Of a DNA stretch of 64,000 nt, positions 1 through 9,264 are shown piece after piece; the stretch's first letter is position 1; each line of letters begins with the position of its first letter. The notes below the pieces were generated by a model. The model was not told the DNA's origin. It did not search any database and saw nothing but the letters and a program-made list of their open reading frames with translations. Made by a program: the position numbers and the translations under genes. Source of the DNA: Burkholderiales bacterium PBB2 (GTDB lineage Bacteria; Pseudomonadota; Gammaproteobacteria; Burkholderiales; Burkholderiaceae_C); the NCBI GenBank assembly GCA_002255955.1, contig NKIM01000004.1, forward strand, positions 124,001-188,000, read 5' to 3'.

Positions 1-696
1 CGTCTGCTGGTGGACGGTGTGGACATCCTCGACATTGGCGGCGAATCCAGTCGCCCCGGCGCGCAGTTGCTCAGCGAGGACGACGAGTGGTCGCGTGTGG
101 CGCCTGTGCTGGCCGAGGCGGTCAAGCTGGGCGTGCCGGTGTCCATCGACACCTACAAACCGGCACTGATGGCGCGTGCGCTCGATCTCGGGGTGGACAT
201 CGTCAATGACATCCAGGCCTTGCGCATGCCGGGCGCTCTTGAGGCGGTTTCGACCCATGCGGATGCGGGTGTGTGCCTGATGCATTTGCGCGGTGACTCA
301 TCCACCATGCAGGCTTTGGTGGACTACGGCGATGTGGTTGCGGAGGTGGCTGCCTTTTTGGTCGACCGGGCGGGCGCCTTGCGTGAAGCCGGCGTGGCGG
401 CGGAGCGCATCGTGCTGGACCCAGGTTACGGGTTCGCGAAAACCACGGCGCAAAATTTTGAGCTGCTGGCGCGACAGCAAGAGCTGCAAGGTTTGGGCTA
501 TCCGCTGTTGATTGGGTGGTCGCGCAAGCGCGCCATCGGAGATGTGACCGGCCGGCCTGTGGACCAGCGCCTGGCCGGTAGTTTGGCTGCGGCTCTGGCC
601 GCGGTGGCACGTGGCGCCCGTATCGTGCGCGTACACGATGTGGCGGCGACGGTCGATGCACTCAAGGTCTGGCATGCGGCTGCCGGCGGCGCGTGA
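1..696 (+). CDS. folP: dihydropteroate synthase, 5' end outside window
   Basis: Cytoplasmic folate-pathway enzyme that joins hydroxymethyl-dihydropterin pyrophosphate to p-aminobenzoate. The frame is open to the left edge, so the start and roughly 45 N-terminal residues are missing; about 231 residues are visible against a usual 270-285. Family motifs appear in order: [14 protein letters not shown], the SIDTYKP strand, the NDI strand, DPGYGFAKT and GWSRKR, then a C-terminal RVHDV, consistent with a complete TIM barrel. The glmM start follows 68 bases later on the same strand. folP-glmM is a common pair in beta- and gammaproteobacteria, so one operon is likely. Confidence 0.96.
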   Translation, partial: RLLVDGVDILDIGGESSRPGAQLLSEDDEWSRVAPVLAEAVKLGVPVSIDTYKPALMARALDLGVDIVNDIQALRMPGALEAVSTHADAGVCLMHLRGDSSTMQALVDYGDVVAEVAAFLVDRAGALREAGVAAERIVLDPGYGFAKTTAQNFELLARQQELQGLGYPLLIGWSRKRAIGDVTGRPVDQRLAGSLAAALAAVARGARIVRVHDVAATVDALKVWHAAAGGA

Positions 697-764
697 ATAC
701 TGTTACGCAGTTGCCACAGCCGCTGACCGACAATAGCGGATTGATTTTCAGGAGGGTGCTCACA

Positions 765-2096
765 ATGAGCCGCAAGTATTTCGGTACCGATGGGATTCGT
801 GGCACGGTCGGCCAAGCGCCGATCACGCCCGACTTCATGTTGCGCCTGGGCCATGCGGTGGGCCAGGTGCTGCGCAAGCAGTCGAGCCGCCCCAGCGTCT
901 TGATCGGCAAGGACACGCGCATTTCTGGCTACATGATCGAGTCGGCCCTGGAGGCTGGTTTTGCCTCGGCCGGTGTCGATGTGCAGCTGACGGGTCCGCT
1001 GCCCACGCCGGGCGTGGCCTACCTGACCCGCGCACTGCGCCAGGATCTGGGTGTGGTGATCAGCGCTTCGCACAATCCCTTTGCCGACAACGGCATCAAG
1101 TTCTTCTCGGCCAAGGGTGAAAAGCTGCCCGACGCCTGGGAGCTGGCCGTCGAGGCGGCGCTCGACGAGCCGCCGACCTGGATCGATTCGGCCAATCTCG
1201 GGCGTGCCCGCCGCATCAGCGATGCGCGTGGCCGTTACATCGAGTTTTGCAAGAACAGTTTCGGCTCCGATTTGACCCTCAAAGGCATGAAGATCGTGGT
1301 CGATGCGGCGCATGGCGCGGCCTACCACGTGGCGCCCGATGTGTTCCATGAACTGGGTGCCGAGGTCATCTCCATTGGCTGCAGCCCCGATGGTTTCAAT
1401 ATCAACGCCGGTTTTGGTGCCACTTCGCCGGCCGCTCTGGTCAAGGCGGTGCATGAGCATGGCGCGCACTACGGCGTCGCGCTGGATGGCGACGCCGACC
1501 GCTTGCAACTGGTGGACGCACAAGGCCGTCTCTACAACGGTGACGAGTTGCTGTATGTGATGGTGGCCGATCGCCTGGGTCAAGGCCTGCGTGTGCCCGG
1601 CGCTGTGGGCACCTTGATGACCAATATGGCGGTCGAGCTGGCCCTGCGCTCGCGCGACGTGGACTTCGTTCGTGCCAAGGTGGGTGACCGTTATGTGTTG
1701 GAAGAGCTGAGCGCGCGCGGCTGGCAGCTGGGCGGCGAAGGCTCGGGCCATCTTCTGGCCCTGGACAAGCACACCACGGGCGATGGCATTGTCAGCGCCT
1801 TGCTGATTCTGCAGGCCGTCAGCCGCACCGGCCGCTCCTTGGCGGAGCATCTGGCGGACGTCACCTTGTTCCCGCAGACCATGATCAATGTGCGTTTGCA
1901 ACCGGGTCAGGATTGGCGCAGCAATGCCCGCCTGGCGCGCGAGCAAGCTGAAGTGACGGCCGAGCTCGGCGACCGCGGCCGTGTGCTGATCCGTGCCTCA
2001 GGCACCGAGCCGCTTCTGCGGGTGATGGTGGAGGCCAGCGACGCGGCCTTGGCGCAGCAAAGTGCTCAGCGCTTGGCGGAGGCCGTCAAGGCTTGA
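765..2096 (+). CDS. glmM: phosphoglucosamine mutase
   Basis: Interconverts glucosamine-6-phosphate and glucosamine-1-phosphate, feeding UDP-GlcNAc for peptidoglycan and lipopolysaccharide. The protein is 443 residues, close to the 445 of E. coli GlmM. The phosphoserine loop ISASHNP places the catalytic serine at residue 102, and the metal loop DGDADR puts aspartates at 241, 243 and 245, the same numbering as E. coli. The C-terminal phosphate-binding loop [11 protein letters not shown] is present. The frame stays open upstream to 693, but the ATG at 765 has an AGGAGG ribosome site about 9 bases before it and gives the family N-terminus [14 protein letters not shown] strong terminator follows. 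Confidence 0.98.
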   Translation: MSRKYFGTDGIRGTVGQAPITPDFMLRLGHAVGQVLRKQSSRPSVLIGKDTRISGYMIESALEAGFASAGVDVQLTGPLPTPGVAYLTRALRQDLGVVISASHNPFADNGIKFFSAKGEKLPDAWELAVEAALDEPPTWIDSANLGRARRISDARGRYIEFCKNSFGSDLTLKGMKIVVDAAHGAAYHVAPDVFHELGAEVISIGCSPDGFNINAGFGATSPAALVKAVHEHGAHYGVALDGDADRLQLVDAQGRLYNGDELLYVMVADRLGQGLRVPGAVGTLMTNMAVELALRSRDVDFVRAKVGDRYVLEELSARGWQLGGEGSGHLLALDKHTTGDGIVSALLILQAVSRTGRSLAEHLADVTLFPQTMINVRLQPGQDWRSNARLAREQAEVTAELGDRGRVLIRASGTEPLLRVMVEASDAALAQQSAQRLAEAVKA

Positions 2097-2164
2097 TGGC
2101 TTGAGTCGACCGCCTCGCTTGCAACGCGACCTGCTTGACGTGCCCGGCTGAGGCCGGGCAAGAA

Positions 2165-2200
2165 AAAGCCCCTGGCGACAGCATCGCCAGGGGCTTTTTT
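2165..2200. terminator. bidirectional intrinsic terminator between glmM and the convergent membrane protein gene
   Basis: A perfect 13-base inverted repeat (AAGCCCCTGGCGA and its complement, 2165-2177 and 2184-2196) with a 6-base loop has a T run on the right and an A run on the left. It can therefore stop transcription from both strands. Confidence 0.9.
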
Positions 2201-2224
2201 ACTGGGTGCGTCGATGCTCAGGCC

Positions 2225-3874
2225 TCAGGGGCGCTTCAAGACCACAAAGCCGCCGGTTTTGTCGGACGGGCGACGCACGGCGCCGACCACAGTCCAGCCC
2301 GGCGGAATTTCTTGTGCGTTGCTTTGCAGTGCATGGCTGCATTGGGTGTCCTGCAAGGACTTGTCGGCCTCCAGCGTCCAATGGCCTTGGAACTCCAGTG
2401 CCGCCAGGGTGGCCAGGGATTGGTCCGGTGCCGCGACACAGTTCAGCTCGCGCGGCAGATGGGTGCGCAAGCGCTCCACCAGCGGGCCGTTGCTGCGAAT
2501 GAAGTCCAGGGGCGGCAGCAGCAAGGTCATGATCAAGAGCCAGCACAGGGCGACGCCACCGGCCGGCAGGACCAGGCTCTTCCACAGCGCATGCTGATGC
2601 CGCGCCGTGCGCCAGCGCACCAAGGCGATCCAGGCCGCGGTGGCCAGCACCGCCAGGCCCAAGGCGACTGCGCTGAAGCGAGGCTCAAATTCCTCTCCCA
2701 GACCGAGGCGTCGCAGATTGGCCATGGGGGTGCGCGGCACGCCCAGGTGCATGGAGATGTAGTGCAACCAGAACAGCAGGGTCCAGGCACTGAAGAAGAA
2801 GACCGAGAACCAATCCATGGCCGCAGCGATGCCACGCTGCAACGTCGGCAGGGCAAAGCTGGCGAGCACGGCCAGGGCGGGCAGGCTCAGCAGCAGGGCG
2901 CGGTCCGAGCCACCCATCAGAACGCTGGTCAGCAAGGGCACCAGGGCGGCGATCAAGGGCAGGAGGATATGTCGCCCCTGCCAGTGGGCACGCCAGCGCC
3001 ACAGCGTCCACAGCGCCATGGGCCAGACCGGCCAGCAGAACCAGGCCAGCAGATTGAGCGTGCGCTGCACCTGCTCCCAGTCCAGCTCGCCCTTGACGCG
3101 CCAGGCCCAGGCGTTGAACTCCCAGGCGCTGAGTGCGGCCAGGGCGCCGGCACCCAGCAGCCAGAGGCTCAAGCTGCGCACCTCGTCGTAGCGCGAACGC
3201 TGGCACAGCCAGGCGCCGATGGCTGACAGGGCCAGGGCCACGGCCGGCGCGCCGCTGGCCGCCAAGATCGGCAGGGCGCCCAGAATGGCCCAGCGTGACT
3301 TGCCGGGTCGGTAGGGCGCTGCCGCCAGCCCGTAAAGGTAGAGGCTGACAGCCAGCAACTGCAGCAGCTCCGGGGTGGTCTCGTGACCCAGTTGCAGCAG
3401 GCCAAGGCTGGCGATCAGGGCGAGCAGGGCGCCATCGGCCAGCGATCGCGCGTAATCCACGGCCTGGGCTTCACCGCCGAACGCAAAGGCCACCGGCTGG
3501 GCTGCATCGGTTCGCGCCAGATGAAAGCTGCTGTACCAGACCAACACCAGCACCAATACCAGCATCAGTGCGTAGGGCAGGCGAGCGGCAAAAGCTGCGT
3601 CCACAAAGGGCAGGGCCTTGATGGCCGCGGCGCCCACCCAGTAGGGCAGGGGGCCACCCTCGGCGGGAATGCCCGCGATGGCGGGCTGCCACCAGGGGGC
3701 GCTGCCCTGGGCGATGCTGGCCATGAAGCCAAAGGCGCTCAGATCAGCGTTGCGCCAAGGATCGCGGCCAAAAAGGCCCGGCAGAACATAGGCGGCACAG
3801 AACAAGAGCAGGGCCAGGCGAGGCAGTCGCTGCGCACTGCGCTCGGCGACGATGGCTGGGGTGGGCAGGTTCAC
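2225..3874 (-). CDS. ArnT-like (GT-C fold) membrane glycosyltransferase, substrate unknown
   Basis: Multi-spanning inner-membrane protein of about 550 residues. After the first membrane segment comes FGRDPWRNADLSAFG, followed by an IAQG/PAIAG stretch. This resembles the first periplasmic loop of ArnT and other dolichyl-phosphate-mannose-type transferases (DPW...D, then LAG.P...PLYYW), which move lipid-linked sugars onto acceptors. About a dozen hydrophobic segments follow. The family's usual E-K-P-P sequence in that loop is replaced by AEGGPLPYW, so activity or substrate may differ. The frame is open to a GTG at 4000, but that extension is arginine-rich and overlaps a hairpin after rpmE2. I prefer the GTG at 3874, which has no strong ribosome site. 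The gene stands alone. Confidence 0.6.
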   Translation of the reverse strand: MNLPTPAIVAERSAQRLPRLALLLFCAAYVLPGLFGRDPWRNADLSAFGFMASIAQGSAPWWQPAIAGIPAEGGPLPYWVGAAAIKALPFVDAAFAARLPYALMLVLVLVLVWYSSFHLARTDAAQPVAFAFGGEAQAVDYARSLADGALLALIASLGLLQLGHETTPELLQLLAVSLYLYGLAAAPYRPGKSRWAILGALPILAASGAPAVALALSAIGAWLCQRSRYDEVRSLSLWLLGAGALAALSAWEFNAWAWRVKGELDWEQVQRTLNLLAWFCWPVWPMALWTLWRWRAHWQGRHILLPLIAALVPLLTSVLMGGSDRALLLSLPALAVLASFALPTLQRGIAAAMDWFSVFFFSAWTLLFWLHYISMHLGVPRTPMANLRRLGLGEEFEPRFSAVALGLAVLATAAWIALVRWRTARHQHALWKSLVLPAGGVALCWLLIMTLLLPPLDFIRSNGPLVERLRTHLPRELNCVAAPDQSLATLAALEFQGHWTLEADKSLQDTQCSHALQSNAQEIPPGWTVVGAVRRPSDKTGGFVVLKRP

Positions 3875-3994
3875 GCGTGGAGCAATCGGGTGCGGAGGTG
3901 GGTTGCCTGGATCATGCCGCAAAGCAGCGACCGCGTGGAGTCGCCTGTCTGAGCGGGTGCGGCAAGAGGGGCGGCATGCAGTGCGAATGATGCG

Positions 3995-4014
3995 GGGCAC
4001 TCGACCGAGTGCCC
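3995..4014. repeat. 9-base inverted repeat next to the rpmE2 terminator
   Basis: GGGCACTCG (3995-4003) and CGAGTGCCC (4006-4014) can pair around a 2-base centre. It lies just beyond the rpmE2 terminator on the leftward strand and upstream of the next leftward gene, so it may be a second hairpin or an operator. Confidence 0.5.
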
Positions 4015-4015
4015 A

Positions 4016-4043
4016 TGAAAAAAGGCAGCCGGAGCTGCCTTCT
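4016..4043 (-). terminator. intrinsic terminator after rpmE2
   Basis: On the minus strand AAGGCAGC, a 4-base loop and GCTGCCTT are followed by a run of six T. It lies about 36 bases after the rpmE2 stop. Confidence 0.85.
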
Positions 4044-4078
4044 TGTGCCGAGGACCCAAGGGCTGGGTCGGGTCGGAT

Positions 4079-4336
4079 TTACTTCTTGGCGAAGCCAGCA
4101 AACTTGTTGCGGAACTTCTCGACGCGGCCGCCCAGGTTGTCGATGCTCTTTTGCTGGCCGGTGTAGAAGGGGTGCGATTCGCTGGTGGTTTCCAGCTTGA
4201 CCAGCGGCACTTCGCGGCCGTCGTCCAGCGTGATGGTTTCCTTGCTGGTCACGGTCGAGCGCGTGATGAACTTGAAACCATTGGATTGATCCACGAAGCA
4301 AACGTCGCGGTAATTGGGGTGAATGCCGTCTTTCAT
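4079..4336 (-). CDS. rpmE2: 50S ribosomal protein L31 type B
   Basis: Large-subunit ribosomal protein of 85 residues, the type B length. It begins [16 protein letters not shown] and has the middle motif SHPFYTGQ, both typical. The zinc-binding CxxC pairs of the type A (zinc) form are absent; only one cysteine is present, so this is the zinc-independent paralogue. The ATG at 4336 is preceded by a GAGAGG ribosome site. The longer open frame to 4516 is not needed. It sits 205 bases downstream of rho, a neighbourhood common in betaproteobacteria, and has its own likely promoter and terminator. Confidence 0.96.
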   Translation of the reverse strand: MKDGIHPNYRDVCFVDQSNGFKFITRSTVTSKETITLDDGREVPLVKLETTSESHPFYTGQQKSIDNLGGRVEKFRNKFAGFAKK

Positions 4337-4418
4337 GAGAGACCTCTCGCTTTGCGCTGACGTGCCGGGAGCCATGTCGCACCATGCGACGCACTTTCCG
4401 ACAGCGACAAAAACGCGG

Positions 4419-4427
4419 ATTGTAGCA
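4419..4427 (-). promoter_or_regulatory. candidate extended -10 promoter for rpmE2
   Basis: The minus strand reads TGCTACAAT, matching the extended -10 form TGNTATAAT with one mismatch. An A5T5 palindrome (4426-4437) overlaps it upstream. No good -35 box is visible. It would give a leader of about 75 bases before the rpmE2 ATG. Confidence 0.45.
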
Positions 4428-4541
4428 AAAATTTTTGGGCTGCCCGCTTGTGGGCGCCCGTCGACCCGCCGAAACCAGCGGGCCGGGTGTCCACCGCCGC
4501 AGCGGGCCGCGGCCATCCCTGCGCCTGCAGGGACGAGAGAA

Positions 4542-5807
4542 TCAACCGCCTCGACGCATCATGTCGAAGAAATCGAGGTTGTTCTTGGTGGACTTCATCT
4601 TGTCCAGCACGAACTCCATCGCCTCGATCTCGTCCATGTTGTAGAGCAGCTTGCGCAAGATCCAGCTCTTTTGCAGGATCTCGGGCTTGAGCAGCAGCTC
4701 TTCGCGGCGGGTGCCGGACTTGTTGATCAAGATCGAAGGGTAGACACGCTTCTCGGCCATGCGGCGATCCAGATGGATTTCGCAGTTGCCGGTGCCCTTG
4801 AACTCTTCGTAGATCACTTCGTCCATGCGGCTGCCGGTGTCGATCAGCGCAGTGCCGATGATGGTCAGCGAGCCGCCTTCTTCCACCTTGCGGGCGGCGC
4901 CGAAGAAGCGCTTGGGGCGCTGCAGGGCGTTGGCGTCCACGCCGCCGGTCAGCACCTTGCCGGAGGAGGGCAAGACGTTGTTGTAAGCGCGAGCCAAACG
5001 GGTGATGGAGTCCAGCAGGATGATCACATCCTTCTTGAGCTCAACCAGGCGCTTGGCGCGCTCGATCACCATCTCGGCCACTTGCACGTGGCGGGCGGCC
5101 GGCTCGTCGAAGGTGGAACTGATCACTTCACCGCGCACGGTGCGGATCATCTCGGTCACTTCTTCGGGGCGTTCGTCCACCAGCAGCACGATCAGGTGGG
5201 ACTCGGGATGATTGGCCACCAGCGCATGCGCGATGCTCTTCATCATCTCGGTCTTGCCGGTCTTGGGCTGGGCGACGATCAGAGCGCGCTGGCCTTTGCC
5301 GATCGGCGCGATCAGGTCAATGATGCGGCCGGTGACGTTTTCTTCGCCCTTGAAGTTGTCGCGTTCGAGCTTGAACTGTTCGCGCGGGAACAGTGGCGTC
5401 AAGTTCTCGAACATGATCTTGTGCTTGCTCTCCTCGGGCGTCAGTTCGTTGACGCGGTCGACCTTGACCAGGGCAAAGTAGCGCTCGCCGTCCTTGGGCA
5501 CGCGCACTTCGCCTTCGATCATGTCGCCGGTGTGGAGGTTGAAGCGGCGGATCTGGCTGGGGCTCAGGTAGATGTCATCGGTCGACGCCATATAGCTGTC
5601 GTCGATGGAGCGCAGGAAGCCAAAGCCATCCGGCAGCACTTCGAGCACGCCGTTGCCGAACACTTGTTCGCCGGCTTTGGCGCGCTTTTTCATGATCGCA
5701 AACATCAACTCCTGCTTGCGCATGCGAGCGACGTTGTCGATCTCCAGCGCCTCGCCCATCTTGATGAGCTCGGAGACGTGAAGCGCTTTCAGTTCGGAAA
5801 GATGCAT
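4542..5807 (-). CDS. rho: transcription termination factor Rho
   Basis: Hexameric RNA helicase that ends transcription at Rho-dependent sites. It has 421 residues, near the 419 of E. coli Rho. The N-terminal RNA-binding domain carries the RNP-1 sequence DGFGFLR (60-66). The ATPase core has the Walker A loop QPKTGKT (about 180-186), the DERPEE segment, Walker [15 protein letters not shown] and the R-loop sequence [11 protein letters not shown]. The C-terminus ends FFDMMRRGG. It lies downstream of trxA on the same strand with a 263-base leader, the order trxA-rho known in Proteobacteria. A long leader is usual for autoregulated rho, but I cannot identify specific sites in it. Confidence 0.99.
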   Translation of the reverse strand: MHLSELKALHVSELIKMGEALEIDNVARMRKQELMFAIMKKRAKAGEQVFGNGVLEVLPDGFGFLRSIDDSYMASTDDIYLSPSQIRRFNLHTGDMIEGEVRVPKDGERYFALVKVDRVNELTPEESKHKIMFENLTPLFPREQFKLERDNFKGEENVTGRIIDLIAPIGKGQRALIVAQPKTGKTEMMKSIAHALVANHPESHLIVLLVDERPEEVTEMIRTVRGEVISSTFDEPAARHVQVAEMVIERAKRLVELKKDVIILLDSITRLARAYNNVLPSSGKVLTGGVDANALQRPKRFFGAARKVEEGGSLTIIGTALIDTGSRMDEVIYEEFKGTGNCEIHLDRRMAEKRVYPSILINKSGTRREELLLKPEILQKSWILRKLLYNMDEIEAMEFVLDKMKSTKNNLDFFDMMRRGG

Positions 5808-6070
5808 GGGTGAACACCCGGTAGGTCGTCAGGGTCCTGCCAAGGACCGGGGACTTAAAACTTCAGCGGCAAGCGCACATTGCCCTGCGAGCCACGCCAA
5901 CGGCACAGAATCAGTCAGCGAAACCGCGAAACAAAAAAACGAGGGAGCTTGGGCGCCGAGTCCACGCGCCAGAGCCGTCGATGCGGCCAGGGCGTGTTGG
6001 CAATTCACTGTCGCCGGGAGCCGGGAATCCGAGAGGATTCGATATGTCCCCGGCAACAGATTGAGGGGGA

Positions 6071-6400
6071 TTATAGGTTAGCGTCCAGGAAGGCCGTCAA
6101 TTGGGCCTTGGACAAAGCGCCGACCTTGGTGGCAGCCAGTTGGCCGTCCTTGAACAGCATCAGGGTCGGGATGCCGCGGATGCCGAACTTGGCAGGCACT
6201 TCGCGGTTTTCGTCCACGTTCATCTTGGTGATTTGCAGGCGATCGCCGTAGTCCTTGGACACTTCGTCCAGGATGGGGGCAATCATCTTGCAGGGGCCGC
6301 ACCATTCGGCCCAGTAGTCCACCAGCACGGGCTTGCCGGCTTGGATCACATCGGCGTCAAAGGATGCGTCGGAAATGTGTTTGATCAGTTCGCTGCTCAT
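6071..6400 (-). CDS. trxA: thioredoxin 1
   Basis: Small cytoplasmic disulfide reductase that supplies electrons to ribonucleotide reductase, PAPS reductase and others. The 109-residue protein has the redox site WCGPC at residues 33-37, the cis-proline in GIPTL at 78, and the buried aspartate in VLVDYWAEW. Length matches E. coli TrxA. The ATG at 6400 gives the family start [11 protein letters not shown]; the frame is open further upstream but that extension is not thioredoxin-like. rho follows on the same strand. Confidence 0.98.
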   Translation of the reverse strand: MSSELIKHISDASFDADVIQAGKPVLVDYWAEWCGPCKMIAPILDEVSKDYGDRLQITKMNVDENREVPAKFGIRGIPTLMLFKDGQLAATKVGALSKAQLTAFLDANL

Positions 6401-6734
6401 GGAGTGTCCTTGGACGGGGTCTCGGCAGGGCTGCCGACAAAGAGGCCAGACGTGGCTGGCTTGAATGTCGCCGGATTTTGACACAAAGGATTTAGGCCCG
6501 TGGCTGCGGGGCGATGGCGGAACATGCTGCCGCAGTTGCTCACGAATCAATGGCGTGTCGCGCGTTAAGTGTCGGCCATGCGGCCCGTGCTGGAGCGGCT
6601 GCTAACTTCAAGCTCACTTGGAGAATTGCGGTGACGTGATTTCGGCCAAGGCCTACTGCTTGCTTCGGTTCGGCAGAAGTTTTTGGAGTTTCCTTGGGAA
6701 GGGCAAAAATCCAGGCTAGAATGGCGGTCTTCGT
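6401..6734. other. 334-base intergenic region between trxA and tRNA-Pro
   Basis: It separates leftward trxA from the rightward tRNA and should hold both promoters. I can point only to the tRNA promoter (6694-6722). No open frame here looks coding. Confidence 0.6.
6694..6722 (+). promoter_or_regulatory. sigma-70-type promoter for tRNA-Pro
   Basis: A -35 like TTGGGA (6694-6699), a 17-base spacer and a -10 TAGAAT (6717-6722) lie so that transcription would start about 6 bases before the mature tRNA. Confidence 0.6.
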
Positions 6735-6811
6735 CGGGGCGTAGCGCAGCCTGGTAGCGCATCTGCTTTGGGAGCAGAGGGTCGCGAGTTCGAATCCCGC
6801 CGCCCCGACCA
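6735..6811 (+). tRNA. tRNA-Pro (anticodon TGG), CCA encoded
   Basis: A 77-base cloverleaf. The acceptor stem pairs CGGGGCG with CGCCCCG. The anticodon loop TTTGGGA (6767-6773) is closed by TCTGC/GCAGA and places TGG at 6769-6771. The T-loop is TTCGAAT, and ACCA closes the gene, so the CCA tail is encoded. A terminator hairpin follows. Confidence 0.97.
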
Positions 6812-6825
6812 AGACCCAATCGAAT

Positions 6826-6861
6826 ACCCGTTGCAAGCGTTAGTTTGCAGCGGGTTTTTTG
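6826..6861 (+). terminator. intrinsic terminator after tRNA-Pro
   Basis: ACCCGTTGCAA (6826-6836) pairs with TTGCAGCGGGT (6845-6855) with one G-T wobble, followed by a six-base T run. Confidence 0.85.
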
Positions 6862-7009
6862 TTTGTGCTCTGGAAAGGTAAGGCGCTCGCGTTTTGACAC
6901 CGGGGTTTGTGCGCCCTGGGTTAGCGCGACTTCTCTGGCCGCAACTCGAACCACAGAATTGCGCGCGATTGGGCTTGATCGAGCCCGCCCTTCAACATGA
7001 CTTGATGCC

Positions 7010-8998
7010 ATGGCTATCCAACAACTGAACGAAGAGCAAATCCAGACCTGGACTCGTGCCCAAAAGGACGAGTGGTGGTTCAAGAACGTCTTCCGCGGCG
7101 ACATGCCGCAACTGACCCTGCGCTCGGCGCTGACGGGCTTTCTGCTCGGTGCCATCCTTGCTGCCACCGCGCTGTATGTGGGTGGCAAGACCGGCATCGG
7201 CATTGGTGTGGGGCTGACGGCAGTGATCCTGTCGTTCGGCTTGTTCCGCGCGCTGCACGGCATGGGCCTGGCCAAGGACTACACCATCCTGGAAAACAAC
7301 TGCACGCAGTCGATCGCGACCGCGGCAGGCTATGTGGTGGCGCCGCTTTACACCAGCTTGGCGGCCTATATGTTGATCACGGGCCGCATCATCCCCTGGT
7401 GGCAGATGATCATCTGGATGGCGGTGACCTCCATCCTCGGTGTGCTGGTGGCTTTCCCGATGAAGCGCCGCTTCATCAACGAAGACCAACTGCCCTTTCC
7501 TGAAGGCCGCGCCAGCGGTGTCGTGCTGGATGCGCTCTACATGGGGGACGCCGCAGCGGGTGTCTTCAAGGCGCGTTTGCTGAGCATGGTGGCCGGCGGT
7601 ACCGCGGTCTACCAGGCCCTGGTCAGCGATGGCTGGATGAAACTGATCCAGTTCAAGATCCTGCGCATGGACCAGTGGGCAGGCATGAAAGAGCCCTGGC
7701 ATCTGCACGAGCGCCTGGACACCTACTACTACCAAGCCGCAGCCAAGGCGGAGTGGTGGATCCCGAAGATTCTGGGTACGGATTTCCGCGTGCTGGGCCT
7801 GCGCCTGACGCTGGATGCCGCCATGATCGGCGTGGGTGGTCTGATGGGCATTGCCATCGCCACCAGCTGCCTGCTCGGCGCCTTCATCAACTTCGTGATC
7901 CTGGCGCCGCTGATGATTCAGCTGGGTGACATTGCTCCGCGGCTCTCGCCGAGCGGCGCCATGGTGCCGATCTCGCGGGCCGAGATCGTCAACCAATGGT
8001 CGCTGTGGTGGGGCGTGACCATCATGGTGGTGGGCTCGCTAACCAGCCTGCTGGCCAAGCCGGAGCTGATCACCAGCCTGTTCAAGGGCAAGAAGAAGGG
8101 CGCTGCAGGCCCGTCCACCGGCCCCGATCTGCTGGCTGGCATCGAGGTCCCGCTGTGGATCTCCTATGTCGGTGTGCCCGTGTTCAGCGTGCTGGGCGCC
8201 TGGGTCACGCACCTGTTCTTCGGCGTGCCCATGTTCCTGGCCTTGGTGTCTTTGCCCTTGATCTTTGTGCTGACGGTCATCTGCACCAACTCGATGGCCC
8301 TGACCTCGTGGACGCCGACCGGGGCCCTGTCCAAGATCACCCAGTTCACCATGGGCGCAATCGACCGGACAAATCCCGCCAGCAATTTGCTGCCGGCCGG
8401 CATGACCTCGGAGATTGCCTCCAACGCTGCCAACCTGCTGTCGGACATCAAGCCGGGCTACATGCTCGGCGGCAAGCCGCGCCACCAGGCCATTGGTCAC
8501 ATCATCGGCATCTTCGCGGGCTTGCTGGCCTGTGTGCCCCTGTACTTCCTGCTCTTCTTGCCGGCCGATGCCAATGGCGTGCGCTCAGTGTCGACCCTGG
8601 TATCGGAGCAGTTCGCCATGCCGGGTGCCTTGCAGTGGAAGGGCGTGGCCGAGTTGATCGCTCGCGGCTTCAAGGGCTTCCCGACCTCGGCCTTGATCGC
8701 CATGTCGGTCGCGGCCATCAGCGCCATCGTGATCGAGGTGCTGCGCATCGTCACCAAGGGCCGCTTCCCGCTTTCGGCCGTGTCCATCGGTCTGGGCGTG
8801 GTGCTGCCCCCGGAGTCGGTGTTCGCGATGTGGGTGGGCGCGCTGCTGTTCTGGGCCATGGGCTTGCGTCACAAGAACGTGAACAGTTCCGGCCACCGCA
8901 TCTGGGTGGAAGGCTGCGAGCCCATCTGTGCCGGCCTGATCTCGGGTGCAGCCTTGATGGGTATTGGCAATTCCATCGTCAATGTGCTTCTGAACTGA
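7010..8998 (+). CDS. OPT-family oligopeptide/metal-chelate transporter
   Basis: Inner-membrane symporter of the OPT superfamily (662 residues, about 14-16 hydrophobic segments), which imports small peptides or, in the YSL branch, metal chelates. The N-terminal third carries family sequences ENNCTQSIATAAGY and FPEGRASGVVLDALY. A central FAMWVGALLFW segment and the C-terminal GAALMGIGNSIVNVLL also fit bacterial OPT proteins. The start at 7010 gives a hydrophilic N-terminal tail (MAIQQLNEEQIQTW) before the first membrane segment at about residue 40. It stands alone between two tRNA genes. The substrate cannot be read from the sequence. Confidence 0.88.
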   Translation: MAIQQLNEEQIQTWTRAQKDEWWFKNVFRGDMPQLTLRSALTGFLLGAILAATALYVGGKTGIGIGVGLTAVILSFGLFRALHGMGLAKDYTILENNCTQSIATAAGYVVAPLYTSLAAYMLITGRIIPWWQMIIWMAVTSILGVLVAFPMKRRFINEDQLPFPEGRASGVVLDALYMGDAAAGVFKARLLSMVAGGTAVYQALVSDGWMKLIQFKILRMDQWAGMKEPWHLHERLDTYYYQAAAKAEWWIPKILGTDFRVLGLRLTLDAAMIGVGGLMGIAIATSCLLGAFINFVILAPLMIQLGDIAPRLSPSGAMVPISRAEIVNQWSLWWGVTIMVVGSLTSLLAKPELITSLFKGKKKGAAGPSTGPDLLAGIEVPLWISYVGVPVFSVLGAWVTHLFFGVPMFLALVSLPLIFVLTVICTNSMALTSWTPTGALSKITQFTMGAIDRTNPASNLLPAGMTSEIASNAANLLSDIKPGYMLGGKPRHQAIGHIIGIFAGLLACVPLYFLLFLPADANGVRSVSTLVSEQFAMPGALQWKGVAELIARGFKGFPTSALIAMSVAAISAIVIEVLRIVTKGRFPLSAVSIGLGVVLPPESVFAMWVGALLFWAMGLRHKNVNSSGHRIWVEGCEPICAGLISGAALMGIGNSIVNVLLN

Positions 8999-9190
8999 GG
9001 CTTCGGGCCTGGGCGGTGGCGTGCCTGCGCTGCTGCCTCTGGCCCATGGCACAATCGCGGCCCCCGGCGGCCTGATTCGGGCGCCGAGTTTGTCAGCGTT
9101 TGCCCAAGCCGGCCTGTGTTCCCAAGCGGCCGGCGGACGAGTTTCTTGATCGATCAGGGTCAGCGCCCGATGGCGCCGCACTCTGGCTGA

Positions 9191-9264
9191 CCGACCATAG
9201 CTCAACTGGATAGAGCACCCGCCTTCTAAGCGGGCGGTTGCAAGTTCGATTCTTGCTGGTCGGG
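9191..9264 (+). tRNA. tRNA-Arg (anticodon TCT), CCA not encoded
   Basis: The acceptor stem pairs CCGACCA (9191-9197) with TGGTCGG (9257-9263), discriminator G at 9264. The anticodon stem CCCGC/GCGGG encloses CTTCTAA, giving TCT at 9225-9227. The T-stem GCAAG/CTTGC encloses TTCGATT. The genome continues CCCCCC rather than CCA, so the tail must be added after transcription, unlike the tRNA-Pro above. Confidence 0.95.

Noticed and set aside
498-1946. 482-residue open frame antisense to folP and glmM
   Set aside because: It covers two well-identified genes, has no ribosome site and translates to His/Gln/Arg-rich sequence typical of antisense GC-rich frames.
3535-3570. ACCAGCACC-type repeat in the ArnT-like gene
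   Set aside because: It encodes an alternating Leu/Val membrane segment; no evidence of a mobile or regulatory repeat.
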